From the NCBI GenBank assembly GCA_002343505.1, contig DDQZ01000024.1, positions 186,404 through 250,403 on the forward strand: a DNA stretch of 64,000 nt, read 5' to 3'. A program made the position numbers and the translations under genes. The notes beneath the pieces are model-generated. The model had not been told where the DNA came from and made no database searches. It saw only the letters and a program-made list of their open reading frames with translations. This stretch comes from Verrucomicrobiaceae bacterium UBA2429 (GTDB lineage: Bacteria > Verrucomicrobiota > Verrucomicrobiia > Verrucomicrobiales > Verrucomicrobiaceae). Numbering within the stretch: position 1 is the stretch's first letter; each line of letters opens with the position of its first letter. Shown piece by piece: positions 1-8,534 of the stretch.

Positions 1-879
1 GGGGTCCTCGAACTTGATCTTATCCTGATTCATCTCCCACCATTTGGAGAGGGATTCGTGCCACTGCTTTTGGATGATCAAGCGTTCAGGCCCATCAGAG
101 TATTCTTTGGACGGACCTGGTGGTTGGCTGACGCCAGAAGCACTTGCCACATTCGAGAGCAGCACTCGGAGGCGAAGTTGCAGGTTGTGATGGTTGATCG
201 AAAAGATGCTTGGGTCATCGGGAGTCGCCATCACTTCGAGGGCTCTGGGCATGGCGGCCTTCTCGCTTCTGCTTGCTAAAACGATGGCTGCCCATGCTCC
301 AGCATCTGCTTGAAGGCTCAAAAGTCTGCTCAATGCCTCCTTGCCTGCTTTGGCATCATCGAAGCAGAGATAGACAGCTCCAGAAACTTTGATCCAATCG
401 TCATTTGCCGCTAGCAGTGAGCTTAGATGCTTGATTCGATCCGAAGCGCAAAGATGCCCAAAGACAGAGCCAAGTGTGTATCCAAACTGTTGATTCCTTC
501 GGTCTTTTGTAGGCTGCCAGCCGTTCAAGAATGGCACCAAAGAGCTTGGGGAGTGGTGACAAAGAAGTTCGAAAGCCTTACCAGTTTCACCATCCCATGG
601 CTTCGAAAGCGCAGACTCGGCTTCTGCAATTTGCTCGGCAGTGGCGGGCGGCTTGTTCTGTTCGCTGTCTTGCGAAGGAATGATCCGTCCTTCAGCACGC
701 GAGAGGCTCCGGCGAATGTAGGATGCGGCTCTGTCGAGCTCTTTCTTGTCCCACGGTAGGGTGGATACATCTGCCAGTTCCAACAAAGCCTTGCATCGCT
801 CTCGTCCACCACTGCTGATCATCTCCAGCAATATGCGCTTATGGCTGTCAGCATTGATTTCCTCCGCCGTTTTGGGAAT
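1..879 (-). CDS. Continuation of the secreted protein after a frame break; runs off the window
   Basis: Reading the minus strand, a frame stays open from about position 879 to the window edge, roughly 290 codons. It encodes an alpha-helical, soluble-looking polypeptide with stretches such as EINADSHKRILLEM, RCKALLELADVSTLPWDKK and KEALSRLLSLQADAGAWAA, which resemble HEAT-like helical repeats. It lies one base out of frame with the gene that ends at 848, and the two join perfectly if one base is removed from the run of seven G at 880-886. The first ATG in this frame is at 822, but the good coding character extends upstream of it to the G run. I therefore think it is the C-terminal part of the upstream protein, separated by a real frameshift or a sequencing error. 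No function recognised. Confidence 0.6.
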   Translation of the reverse strand, partial: MPKTAEEINADSHKRILLEMISSGGRERCKALLELADVSTLPWDKKELDRAASYIRRSLSRAEGRIIPSQDSEQNKPPATAEQIAEAESALSKPWDGETGKAFELLCHHSPSSLVPFLNGWQPTKDRRNQQFGYTLGSVFGHLCASDRIKHLSSLLAANDDWIKVSGAVYLCFDDAKAGKEALSRLLSLQADAGAWAAIVLASRSEKAAMPRALEVMATPDDPSIFSINHHNLQLRLRVLLSNVASASGVSQPPGPSKEYSDGPERLIIQKQWHESLSKWWEMNQDKIKFEDP

Positions 880-1624
880 GGGGGGGCGGATTAAGTTGCT
901 TAGCTTGCGCAAGAATGCGCTGCCATAGCTGCTCAATGTCCTTTGCTCCACTGAGCCACTCGTAAAGTTTGATGTCCTCCTCGTTGCCCTTGTCGCTGGG
1001 TTCAGTCGGATCTGGAAGAGGCAGATTCTTTCGAGCGGCAGCGAGCATCAGCCGCATCTCTTGGCCTTCACTGTCAGCCCCAAGGAAACTGGTGACTTCC
1101 GCTTTGAACTGAGCAAGACCGCCACCTCTAAAGCCCATGTAAATGGAGAGACACCTCCCCATCGGCTCCTTGATCGGCACCACGCTAAAGCACCTTAAGT
1201 CGGTAGGAATCTTGCGCCACCAGAGCGGAGTGGCACCGCCCCCACTGAAAGACCCAAGCCGATAGGTCGGGGACTTTTCCGCAAAGACGAGTGATCTTTC
1301 GCCCACCAAAGAAATTGGGAACTGAGGGCCATAGGGGTCAACGTGCTGGGCGATGTGAAGCTCAGTGCCAACGGCAGCCCCTTTCCATGAATCCACAACG
1401 CGATACAGGGCTACAATGCCTCCAGCAACGATGCACTCAACGACGCCAACAAACTCCGAAGTTGTGGACGATTCTTCCCAGGTCGGCAGGATGTATGTGG
1501 TGGCCAAGGCGTTGTTCTGAACTAACAGAACACAGAAGATGATTTGGATGATCTGGCGCATGGATAATCTTGAATACGAGGACTGTGCGCTGCTCTTGGG
1601 GGATGTGCTTGGAATTCCACTCAT
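848..1624 (-). CDS. Secreted protein of unknown function, N-terminal part of a frame-broken gene
   Basis: The 258-aa frame has a signal peptide starting at the internal Met 22 (RQIIQIIFCVLLVQNNALA), so translation may really begin at 1561. The listed start ATG at 1624 overlaps the stop of the upstream DUF1016 gene in an ATGA, which suggests coupled translation. The mature part starts TTYILPTWEES and holds a beta-rich region around ELHIAQHV and ERSLVFAEKS. The frame ends in a proline-coding C-run (880-886) and stops at 848, while an excellent reading frame continues one base away to position 1. I treat 1-1624 as one gene of at least 540 codons, with either a frameshift mutation or an assembly error. 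I do not recognise the family. Confidence 0.6.
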   Translation of the reverse strand: MSGIPSTSPKSSAQSSYSRLSMRQIIQIIFCVLLVQNNALATTYILPTWEESSTTSEFVGVVECIVAGGIVALYRVVDSWKGAAVGTELHIAQHVDPYGPQFPISLVGERSLVFAEKSPTYRLGSFSGGGATPLWWRKIPTDLRCFSVVPIKEPMGRCLSIYMGFRGGGLAQFKAEVTSFLGADSEGQEMRLMLAAARKNLPLPDPTEPSDKGNEEDIKLYEWLSGAKDIEQLWQRILAQAKQLNPPPHSQNGGGNQC

Positions 1625-2820
1625 TTCCCACCCTCCATTTCCGAGCGAACAATATCCGCCAGTTGTTTCGCCGTCGGCAGTCTGCCCTTCAACTCACCCG
1701 GCAGTTTCGATCGCAAGGTGTAGGCAGCGACGCCGATGGGGTTGGCTTTGGTGCGGAGGGCATACTCGACCTCCACGTCATCTTTTTCCGCGCAGAGGAT
1801 GATGCCGATGGAGGGTTGGTCACCGGGGGCGCGTTCGGTGTCGTTGAGGAGGTTGAGGTAAATGTCCATCTTGCCCGCGAACTCCGGCTCAAAGGGGCCG
1901 AGCTTCAACTCGAAGGCCACGAGGGCTTTGAGGAAGCGATGGTAGAAGAGCAGGTCGATGAAATACTCCTTCTTTCCGAGCACGAGCCGATGCTGTCGTC
2001 CGACGAAGCAGAAGCCGTATCCGAGTTCCAGAAGGAAGGCCTGCAAGCGGCTGATGAGACGGTCTTCGAGTTCACGTTCCCGCACCGCCCGGCGTAAACC
2101 GAGGAACTCGAGGTTGTAAGAGCTTTTCAGCATCTCCTCCGCCTGCTCGGCGAAGTGCTCCGGCAGCGCGAGGTCGAAGTTGTGCGTCTTCTTCTCCGTG
2201 ACTGCCCGCTCGTAGGCACCGGCCTTGATCTGGTTCAAAAGCACGTTCCGCGACCACCCGAAGCTGGCCGTAGCCCGCAGATACCAAAGACGGGCTGCGG
2301 GGGCGGTGAGCTTGGCCAGCACATTGGCATGATGCCCCCATGGAACTGCGGCCACCAATTCTCTCACAGCTTGTGAGAGAACCTCGCTTTTGCGATTGCC
2401 GGCATCCCTTGGAGAATCTGCGACAGGCTGTCGCAGAAACGGATGCTTGTTTGATTTTGGCAACTCTCTCACAGCTTGTGAGAGAAAGTCATCCGACGAA
2501 TGATCGAGGAAAAGCTGCCTCATGCGCCAGACATTTTGAGGTGAGAAACCCTGCATGTCAGGAAACGCATGCTTGAGATCCGCAGCCACCAATTCCACGA
2601 CGGACTCGCCCCAGCCGAGTGTTTTCTGTCTTTCGACGATTCCCTGTCCAATGTCCCAGTAGAGCGTGACCAATTCACGGTTCACGTGTCGCGCCGCAGA
2701 CAGCCGTGCGCTGGCGATGCGTGACTTCAGATCGGTCACGAACTGCTTGTAGTCACTGGTCAGAGCGAGGGTTGTATCGCGAGACGTTTTCATGGGATCA
2801 AGATGGGCGGATGATTTCAA
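1621..2820 (-). CDS. DUF1016 / YhcG-family PDDEXK nuclease
   Basis: This 399-aa protein has the two-part architecture of the YhcG family. The N-terminal DUF1016 helical domain (about 20-170) includes VTLYWDIGQGIVERQ and FSPQNVWRMRQLF. The C-terminal PDDEXK nuclease domain (about 230-370) carries FIDLLFYHRFLKALVAFELK, matching the D...ExK core. The family is linked to restriction-like or retrotransposon-linked nucleic-acid cleavage, and its exact role is unsettled. Between the domains, where relatives usually read a single QAV...PWGH segment, this copy has three similar peptides (FLSQAVREL, FLRQPVADS, VLSQAVREL). Each is encoded by a 21-bp palindrome, so the linker looks expanded by repeat insertion without loss of frame. 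The gene follows the Fic gene at 3 bp and overlaps the next gene by 4 bp, so the three are probably one transcript. Confidence 0.85.
   Translation of the reverse strand: MKSSAHLDPMKTSRDTTLALTSDYKQFVTDLKSRIASARLSAARHVNRELVTLYWDIGQGIVERQKTLGWGESVVELVAADLKHAFPDMQGFSPQNVWRMRQLFLDHSSDDFLSQAVRELPKSNKHPFLRQPVADSPRDAGNRKSEVLSQAVRELVAAVPWGHHANVLAKLTAPAARLWYLRATASFGWSRNVLLNQIKAGAYERAVTEKKTHNFDLALPEHFAEQAEEMLKSSYNLEFLGLRRAVRERELEDRLISRLQAFLLELGYGFCFVGRQHRLVLGKKEYFIDLLFYHRFLKALVAFELKLGPFEPEFAGKMDIYLNLLNDTERAPGDQPSIGIILCAEKDDVEVEYALRTKANPIGVAAYTLRSKLPGELKGRLPTAKQLADIVRSEMEGGK
2360..2485. repeat. Three in-frame 21-bp palindromes inside the DUF1016 gene
   Basis: Palindromes lie at 2360-2380, 2417-2437 and 2465-2485. 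Each has 9-bp perfect arms around a 3-nt centre. The outer two are identical (arm TCTCTCACA). The middle one has a different arm (TCTGCGACA), yet every change on one side is compensated on the other. On the coding strand each gives a seven-codon unit of the form L-x-Q-x-V-x-x, so all three keep the frame. The pattern fits insertion of a small structured element that tolerates translation; function unknown. Confidence 0.8.
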
Positions 2821-2823
2821 ACG

Positions 2824-3873
2824 CTACCGCTTCCTCGCATAAAACACCCCGCGTCCCTTCCCGTGCGCCTCTACGAGCCCAGCGGCGATGAGTTCGGCGA
2901 ACTTGGCTTTGAGCGTGGAGCGGTTGGCACTGGTGAGGGTGACGGCTTCGGCGTTGGTTAGAGTTTCTCTTGTCTCGAAGAGAGCGGCGAGCTGACGGGC
3001 GAGCGGGGAAAGTTGCGGACGGCTGGCGTCGAAGCGCTGCTGGAGGCGGGTGATTTGCTGGCGGATGCTGCGGAGAAAGAACAGCAACCATGCAGGCCAG
3101 TCGGCGATGTTTTCGCGCCAAGTCGTCTGCGTGCGGCGGAGGGCGAGGTAGTAGGCCTCCTTGTTTTGCTCGATGATGCTCTCCAGCGAGCTGTAGGGTA
3201 CATGGCCGTAACCGGCGCGGAGCAGCAGCAAGGTGGTGAGGATGCGTGAGAGGCGGCTATTGCCGTCCTGAAAGGGATGAATGGCGAGGAAGGCGACGAC
3301 AAAGATGCCGATGCGCAGCAGCGGGTGCAGCCCGGTGTCGGCCTCGGCGCGGCGATGCCAGTCGAGCAGCGCGTCCATGTGCGCGGGCGTGTCGAAAGGG
3401 CTGGAGGTCTCGAACACGATGCCTAGCTCGCGGCCATCGGCATCGTAGGCGGCGACGCGGTTCGGCAATGACTTCCACTCGCCACGATGGCGCTCGTCCT
3501 TGGTGCTGTATTGAAGGAGGTCGCGATGGAGCTGCCTAAGCATGTTCGCGGTGAGCGGGATCTCGCTGGCGTGGGCGAAGACCTGCTCCATGACGTAGGC
3601 GTAGCCGGCGACCTCCTGCTCATCGCGAGTGACGAAGGACTTTGTCTCCAAACGACCGAGCAGCGCCTCGACCTCGCGGTCGCTGAGGCGTGAGCCTTCG
3701 ATGCGAGTGGAGGAACCGATGCTCTCAATGGTGGCAACGCGGCGCAGGCCTTGGAGTCGGTCGGGAGTGAGAGACTGCCAAGTGCGCCAATGCCCCTTGA
3801 ACTCGTCGATCTCACTGACGAGCCGGAGCATCTCGGCGGAGATGGGGATGGAGTCGGGCAGAGGCGGTAGCAT
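2824..3873 (-). CDS. Fic-domain AMP-transferase with N-terminal inhibitory helix
   Basis: This 349-aa protein shows the Fic core motif HPFQDGNSRLSR (about 207-218), where the His is catalytic and the DGN and Arg bind the nucleotide phosphates. Fic enzymes usually transfer AMP from ATP to a hydroxyl side chain of a target protein. Near residue 57 the stretch SSTRIEG matches the [S/T]xxxE[G/N] inhibitory motif, so this is an autoinhibited (class II) Fic protein with the helix N-terminal to the fold. The last about 70 residues look like a winged helix (LTNAEAVTLTSANRSTLKAKFAELIAAGLV), a common DNA-binding extension that may allow autoregulation. It is probably the first gene of the operon with the DUF1016 nuclease. 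No antitoxin gene sits beside it, which fits built-in inhibition. Confidence 0.9.
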   Translation of the reverse strand: MLPPLPDSIPISAEMLRLVSEIDEFKGHWRTWQSLTPDRLQGLRRVATIESIGSSTRIEGSRLSDREVEALLGRLETKSFVTRDEQEVAGYAYVMEQVFAHASEIPLTANMLRQLHRDLLQYSTKDERHRGEWKSLPNRVAAYDADGRELGIVFETSSPFDTPAHMDALLDWHRRAEADTGLHPLLRIGIFVVAFLAIHPFQDGNSRLSRILTTLLLLRAGYGHVPYSSLESIIEQNKEAYYLALRRTQTTWRENIADWPAWLLFFLRSIRQQITRLQQRFDASRPQLSPLARQLAALFETRETLTNAEAVTLTSANRSTLKAKFAELIAAGLVEAHGKGRGVFYARKR

Positions 3874-3970
3874 GGCGGAGTTTCGACCTCAAAAGTCCAT
3901 TTTCCAGTCCAATTCAGTCCATTTATATCCAATTCGGGCCGTTTTTGGCCGATTTGAGCTGATTCGGGTG

Positions 3971-4000
3971 GCGCGGAGACAGCCGGGACGGCTGCACCAC
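3971..4000. repeat. Short palindromic repeat between the Fic and sulfatase genes
   Basis: The intergenic stretch 3874-4016 contains an AGACAGCCGGGACGGCTGCA segment with CAGCC/GGCTG arms at 3980-3994. It resembles other small GC-rich palindromes in this window (near 57.3 kb and 62 kb). It sits where the sulfatase operon and the Fic gene's upstream region meet and might act as a weak terminator. I recognise no gene in this gap. Confidence 0.4.
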
Positions 4001-4016
4001 ATGGCTCAACCGGCGT

Positions 4017-5537
4017 CTAAGGCCGACTGCGACCGGTGGTTTTCGATTGTTCGAGCAAGGCTTGGAGTTCCTTCACGATCTCCGGCTGCTTGGAGTAAAG
4101 ATTCGTCGTCTCGCCGGGATCGGTGGCGAGGTCGTAGAGTTGGGCGGGGGTTTCAGGATCGGTGTCGGGCAGGGCGAAGGGCTTGAGTTCGCCTTTGTCG
4201 TAGTTGTTTCCGCCGGAGCCGCGGTGGGCGATGTATTTCCACTGGCCGCGACGAATCGAAAGGGTGCGCTGGCCTGCAAAGGCTTGAGTGAGCAGATACG
4301 GCCGGATGGGAGCGGTGGCGGTGCTTTCGAGGGCGGGGAGCATGTTGAAGCTGTCTTCCGCAGCCTCGTGCGGCAGTTCAGTGCCGGTGATGGCGGCGAC
4401 GGTGGCGAGAATGTCCGTGAGGCAGAGGATTTGATCGCTGGTGGTGCCTGCTTGGACCTTTCCGGGCCAGCGCACGATGAAGGGCACGCGGTGTCCACCT
4501 TCCCAGGCATCGCGTTTCACACCGCGCCAAGGTTTGGCGCCGTCGTGGGCGTGATCGGCACGCATGTGGACGATGGTGGTGACTTCGGGGCCGTTGTCGC
4601 TGCTGAGGATGACGAGCGTGTTCTGCGCGAGGCTGTGTGTTTCGAGTTCCTGCATCAACTCACCGACAATGTGGTCGAACTCAGCGATGAAGTCGCCGTG
4701 TGGTCCTGCTTGGGTTTTTCCACGAAAGTCTTTTCCGGCGAAGGACGGCAGATGCACGGCCTGGGTGGCATGGTAGAGGAAAAACGGCTTCTGTGGTGAG
4801 TTGCGGACGTGCTCGGCGATGAAGTCGCGGCTCTTTTGCAGGAACTGCATGTCCACCTCCTCCAGGTCGAAGTCTGGTGCGATGAGGCCCTGACGACAGT
4901 CGTTGGCATACGGATGTTTGGGCAACGTGGAGCGGTCGAGCGGGCTCGTGGGAGGCGTGGGGATGCGGTCGCCGTCGATGAATGCGTAAAGCCAGTCGGT
5001 GGTGGGGCAGCAGGCAGTGCCAAAGAAGTGATCAAAGCCGTGGTCAAGCGGTCCACCGTCAATCCGGCGTGAGAAGTCGATGCGTTTTACGTCTTCAAAG
5101 CGCCCGCTGTGGATCGCGCCGCCTGACGCGTCGCGAAAGGTGAGTCCGATATGCCACTTGCCGATGGCGGCGGTGGCATAGCCATGCTGCTTCAGCATCG
5201 CTGGCAGTGTGAGACGACCTTTCGCGATCAAAGACGGCCCGCCAGCACCCGTGAAAACGGTGCCGCCATTCGGCACGCGAAAGGCCATCTGCCCGGTCAT
5301 GAGGCTGTAGCGCGTTGGAGTGCAAACCGTCGCAGGGCTGTGCGCGTCGGTGAACTTCATGCCTTGAGCCGCGAGCTTGTCGATGTTCGGCGTCGGCACC
5401 TTTGAGTCGGCGTTGTAGCAGCGCACATCGCCGTAGCCAAGGTCGTCAGCGAGGATGAGGAGAATGTTGGGCGCGGCAGGCGAATGGCCGCAAAAAATCG
5501 CAAGGAACGCAAAGAGGCGGATGGCGATGAGTTTCAT
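4017..5537 (-). CDS. Secreted arylsulfatase (type I sulfatase)
   Basis: The 506-aa protein begins with a signal peptide (MKLIAIRLFAFLAIFCGHSPAA) and enters the sulfatase fold at PNILLILADDLGYGD, whose paired Asp bind the metal. The signature CTPTRYSLMTGQ begins at Cys72, the residue converted to formylglycine by a separate maturase. The second metal/substrate motif SSDNG and the Lys in WRGVKRDAWEGGH are intact, so the enzyme should be active on an organic sulfate ester, probably a sulfated polysaccharide or glycan. It is the last gene of the operon 4017-12045 and lies 58 bp after a paralogous sulfatase with a similar leader. Substrate cannot be told from sequence. No formylglycine-generating enzyme is encoded in this window. 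Confidence 0.92.
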   Translation of the reverse strand: MKLIAIRLFAFLAIFCGHSPAAPNILLILADDLGYGDVRCYNADSKVPTPNIDKLAAQGMKFTDAHSPATVCTPTRYSLMTGQMAFRVPNGGTVFTGAGGPSLIAKGRLTLPAMLKQHGYATAAIGKWHIGLTFRDASGGAIHSGRFEDVKRIDFSRRIDGGPLDHGFDHFFGTACCPTTDWLYAFIDGDRIPTPPTSPLDRSTLPKHPYANDCRQGLIAPDFDLEEVDMQFLQKSRDFIAEHVRNSPQKPFFLYHATQAVHLPSFAGKDFRGKTQAGPHGDFIAEFDHIVGELMQELETHSLAQNTLVILSSDNGPEVTTIVHMRADHAHDGAKPWRGVKRDAWEGGHRVPFIVRWPGKVQAGTTSDQILCLTDILATVAAITGTELPHEAAEDSFNMLPALESTATAPIRPYLLTQAFAGQRTLSIRRGQWKYIAHRGSGGNNYDKGELKPFALPDTDPETPAQLYDLATDPGETTNLYSKQPEIVKELQALLEQSKTTGRSRP

Positions 5538-5595
5538 GATGCAGCGGCGGGTTCCTCGTCGTCAGATGCGTGCTTTGATCAACAGGTGGACAGCC

Positions 5596-7053
5596 TCACT
5601 GTGGCCTTGTCACAGCATTGCTCTGGTCTTTCGCGAGCAATTCAGCGAGACGTTTGGCTTCGGCTGGATGTTCTTTGATGAGGTTCTGCGTTTCGCCGGG
5701 GTCTTTGGAGAGGTCGAAGAGACCGGGACGTGCGGGGGCGTTGGCGCTTTTCTTTTTGTTCGCATACCAGCCGTCGGCGACGGCGAGGTTCGGGATGTAT
5801 TTCCAGCGGTCATCGCGGATGGCGAGGTCGCCATTGCCGCTCATGAGGATGAGGTGGTCACGCTTGGGTGCGGCTTTTTCGCCGAGCATGGCGGGGAGGA
5901 GATCGTAGCTATCCGGCAGCGCATCCTTTGGCACGGTGACACCTGCGGCAGCGCAGATGGTGGCAGGCACGTCGATGGTGGAGGCGATGTCCTGCGACAC
6001 GCCGGGCTGGATGCGGGCGGGCCAGCGGACGATGAAGGGCACGCGGTGGCCGCCTTCCCAGAGCTGCGATTTTTTGCCGCGATACGGGCCGGTGGGCTTG
6101 TGGCCTTTTTCGTCGTTCACATAAGCGCCGTTGTCGCTGCTGTAGATGATGAGGGTGTCTTGGGTGAGGCTGAGGCGGTCGAGTGTCTGGAGCAGCTCGC
6201 CGATGGAGGCATCCAGCTCTTGCAGCATGTCGGCACGCGGGCTGAGGCCGCTGGTGCCGGCGAAGCGCGGGCCGGGAATGGCGGGCGCGTGGACATTGTG
6301 CGGGGCGTAGAGCAGGAAGAACTTTTGCTCCTTGTTGCGCTCGATGAACTGCACGCACTCGCGAGTGAGCGTGTCGGAGATTTCGGTGTCCTTCCACCAC
6401 GCGGCCTTCCCGCCTTTGCCCCAGCCGATGCGGTTGCGTCCGGCGGCCCAGGCGGTGAGGCCCTGGCTATCGGCCTGCGTTTTGTCGTAGCTGAGGCGGA
6501 TGGGATCGGCGGGATCGAGTCCCTGCACTTTGTGGTCGCGCACGAAGACCGTGGGCAGACGGTCATTCGTGGCGGGGATGCCGAAGAACTCGTGAAAGCC
6601 GACCTCGAGCGGGCCGGGGCGCAGCTCCTGGTTATAATCCGGCGCGGTGTCGCCAAAGCCGAGATGCCATTTGCCGATGAGCGCGGTGCGGTAGCCCGCT
6701 TGTTTCAGCAAAGCGGGCGCGGTGGTCATCGTGGTGGGGATGAGCAGCGGCGAGTCGCCATTCGAGACGCCTTTGTTCAAACCCGCGCCGCTTTGCCGCC
6801 ACGAATACTGCCCGGTGAGCATGGAGTAACGCGTGGGCGTGCAAACCGCGGCGGAGGCGTGGCCATTCACGAAGCGCTGCCCTTCGCACGCGAGGCGGTC
6901 AATGTGCGGCGTCTTCACCTGCGTGCCGCCGTAGCAACCCGCATCGCCCCAACCCACGTCATCGGCGAGGATAACGAGGATGTTTGGCGTAGCGAATGCA
7001 TGGCTGCAAAAGAACGCAAGAAGCGCAAACAGGCTGATGGCGATGGGTTTCAT
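5596..7053 (-). CDS. Secreted arylsulfatase (type I sulfatase)
   Basis: The 485-aa protein has a signal peptide (MKPIAISLFALLAFFCSHAFA) followed by PNILVILADDVGWGD and the formylglycine motif CTPTRYSMLTGQ starting at Cys71. SSDNG and the YRGKKSQLWEGGHR region keep the remaining active-site residues. It is a paralogue of the sulfatase at 4017-5537 with the same overall layout. Its start codon overlaps the stop of the beta-propeller gene by 4 nt, so translation is probably coupled. An export leader and pairing with a cytochrome and propeller protein suggest periplasmic degradation of a sulfated glycan. The reaction is well supported; the substrate is not. Confidence 0.92.
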   Translation of the reverse strand: MKPIAISLFALLAFFCSHAFATPNILVILADDVGWGDAGCYGGTQVKTPHIDRLACEGQRFVNGHASAAVCTPTRYSMLTGQYSWRQSGAGLNKGVSNGDSPLLIPTTMTTAPALLKQAGYRTALIGKWHLGFGDTAPDYNQELRPGPLEVGFHEFFGIPATNDRLPTVFVRDHKVQGLDPADPIRLSYDKTQADSQGLTAWAAGRNRIGWGKGGKAAWWKDTEISDTLTRECVQFIERNKEQKFFLLYAPHNVHAPAIPGPRFAGTSGLSPRADMLQELDASIGELLQTLDRLSLTQDTLIIYSSDNGAYVNDEKGHKPTGPYRGKKSQLWEGGHRVPFIVRWPARIQPGVSQDIASTIDVPATICAAAGVTVPKDALPDSYDLLPAMLGEKAAPKRDHLILMSGNGDLAIRDDRWKYIPNLAVADGWYANKKKSANAPARPGLFDLSKDPGETQNLIKEHPAEAKRLAELLAKDQSNAVTRPQ

Positions 7054-8534
7054 GGCTTCGGAATCTCGTTGAGTGTGTAGTAGGCGCGGTCGTGCAGAAG
7101 CGTGTCGCCTTCCTGCGACTTGAAGTCTAGCAGATGAAAATCGTGAACGTGACCCTGCACGAGGCCATTGACTCGCAGGCGCACGCTCATCGCATCAGGC
7201 GCGACCTCGGCGGCGGTGACGGTGGGGCGGGTGTGATCGACTTCGGGGCTGCCATAGCCTTGCTGGTAGATGTGCGTGTAGGTTTCGAGCTGGTAGCTTT
7301 CCGTTTTCGATGCCTGGGCAGCATCTGCGGCACGCGTGAAGCGGACGACAAAACCATCGGGCTGGGCGCGGATGTCGCGGATTTCAAAAGGCGTGCGTCC
7401 GGTCCAGTCGAGGCGCTGGAGCAGATTGTCCTTCATGCCGCGCACGGGCCAGCCGCGATTCGTGCCACCGGTGATGAGTTTGCCATCCGGCGTGAAATGC
7501 ACGGCGAGAATCCCAGTGCCGAGTCCTTCACGGAAGGGATAGCACGCGCCCTGCCACACGCCGTTCACCTTTTCCGTCGTGGCGCGCATCACGATGCTCA
7601 ACGTGTAGTCACCGACGAAAATCTGATCGTCGAACGGGCCGAACTTCCCGCGCGCACGACACACCTCAAAGGCGGAGATGGAGCGGCCCATCTTTTTATA
7701 CGGGAAGACCACCGCATACGGCACCAGTTCCTTCACGCGTTTGCGCTCGGTCTCCATCCGCGAAGGCGAATTCGGCATCACCGGCACAGAGACCATCTCC
7801 GGCGCATGCGGATACCAGTTGAAGCTGATGGGATGCCCCATGAAGCCGCCAGGTTTCAGGTGTTTGAGCGAGCACGAGCCATTCCACGGCCCCTGGCTCT
7901 CCACATAAAACATCTCGCCACTTTCATTTTCGCCAACACCGAGCGGACTTCGCATGCCGCTGCAAAGCGGCGTCGTTTTGCCATCCGGCGAGATTTTCAG
8001 CGCCCAGCCGCGAAACAACGCCTTCGAGTGGTAGGACTCTGACAAGCCGAGCGCGACATATAGGTTGCCCGCCGCGTCAAACTTCGATCCGAGCGCAAAC
8101 TCATGGTAATGGCCGAAGCCCCACGCATCGCTAATCGTGTCGTAGCGGTCGGCGCGCTGGTCGTTGTTGGTGTCGGAGATGCGCGTGACCTCGGTCGCAT
8201 GCGTGGCGTAAAAGGCGCCGTCTTTCCAGGCGAGGCCGAGCACTTCATCCAGCCCGCTCGCGAACGTGCTCACCGTTGGCTTCGGAGTGTCAGCCGAGAC
8301 GCCGCTGAAGACCAAGATCTCCCCGCGTCGTGTGCCCACGGCCAGCCTTCCGTCAGGCAGCGAGACAAAACTGCCCGCCTCGACATACACATCCTCCGGC
8401 ATCGGCACATTCACGATCCGATAAAAGGCCGCCTCGCGATCCGCCGTGCCCCAGGTGTCGCCGAGGTCTTCGGCCAGCAGCGCAGGAGCGATCAGCAGGT
8501 GGCAGACAATGAGGATTTGGGTCAATCGCTTCAT
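7050..8534 (-). CDS. Secreted beta-propeller protein (PVC membrane-bound dehydrogenase-like)
   Basis: The 494-aa protein has a signal peptide (MKRLTQILIVCHLLIAPALLAED) and repeating propeller strands such as SLPDGRLAVGTRRGEILVF, LGLAWKDGAFYATHATEVTR and FDAAGNLYVALGLS. The pattern resembles the propeller part of PQQ-type sugar dehydrogenases and of the large heme-bearing dehydrogenases common in Planctomycetes and Verrucomicrobia. No CxxCH is present. The cytochrome that normally completes such proteins is encoded just upstream, overlapping by 4 nt, so the two may work as one redox unit split over two genes. Catalytic function is not demonstrated. It could equally be a binding protein. Confidence 0.7.
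   Translation of the reverse strand: MKRLTQILIVCHLLIAPALLAEDLGDTWGTADREAAFYRIVNVPMPEDVYVEAGSFVSLPDGRLAVGTRRGEILVFSGVSADTPKPTVSTFASGLDEVLGLAWKDGAFYATHATEVTRISDTNNDQRADRYDTISDAWGFGHYHEFALGSKFDAAGNLYVALGLSESYHSKALFRGWALKISPDGKTTPLCSGMRSPLGVGENESGEMFYVESQGPWNGSCSLKHLKPGGFMGHPISFNWYPHAPEMVSVPVMPNSPSRMETERKRVKELVPYAVVFPYKKMGRSISAFEVCRARGKFGPFDDQIFVGDYTLSIVMRATTEKVNGVWQGACYPFREGLGTGILAVHFTPDGKLITGGTNRGWPVRGMKDNLLQRLDWTGRTPFEIRDIRAQPDGFVVRFTRAADAAQASKTESYQLETYTHIYQQGYGSPEVDHTRPTVTAAEVAPDAMSVRLRVNGLVQGHVHDFHLLDFKSQEGDTLLHDRAYYTLNEIPKP

Noticed and set aside
5455..7080. 541-codon plus-strand open frame opposite the second sulfatase gene
   Set aside because: The minus strand there encodes a full sulfatase with signal peptide and active-site motifs; the plus frame is Gly/Ala/Asp-rich without motifs and is a shadow of GC-rich codon use.
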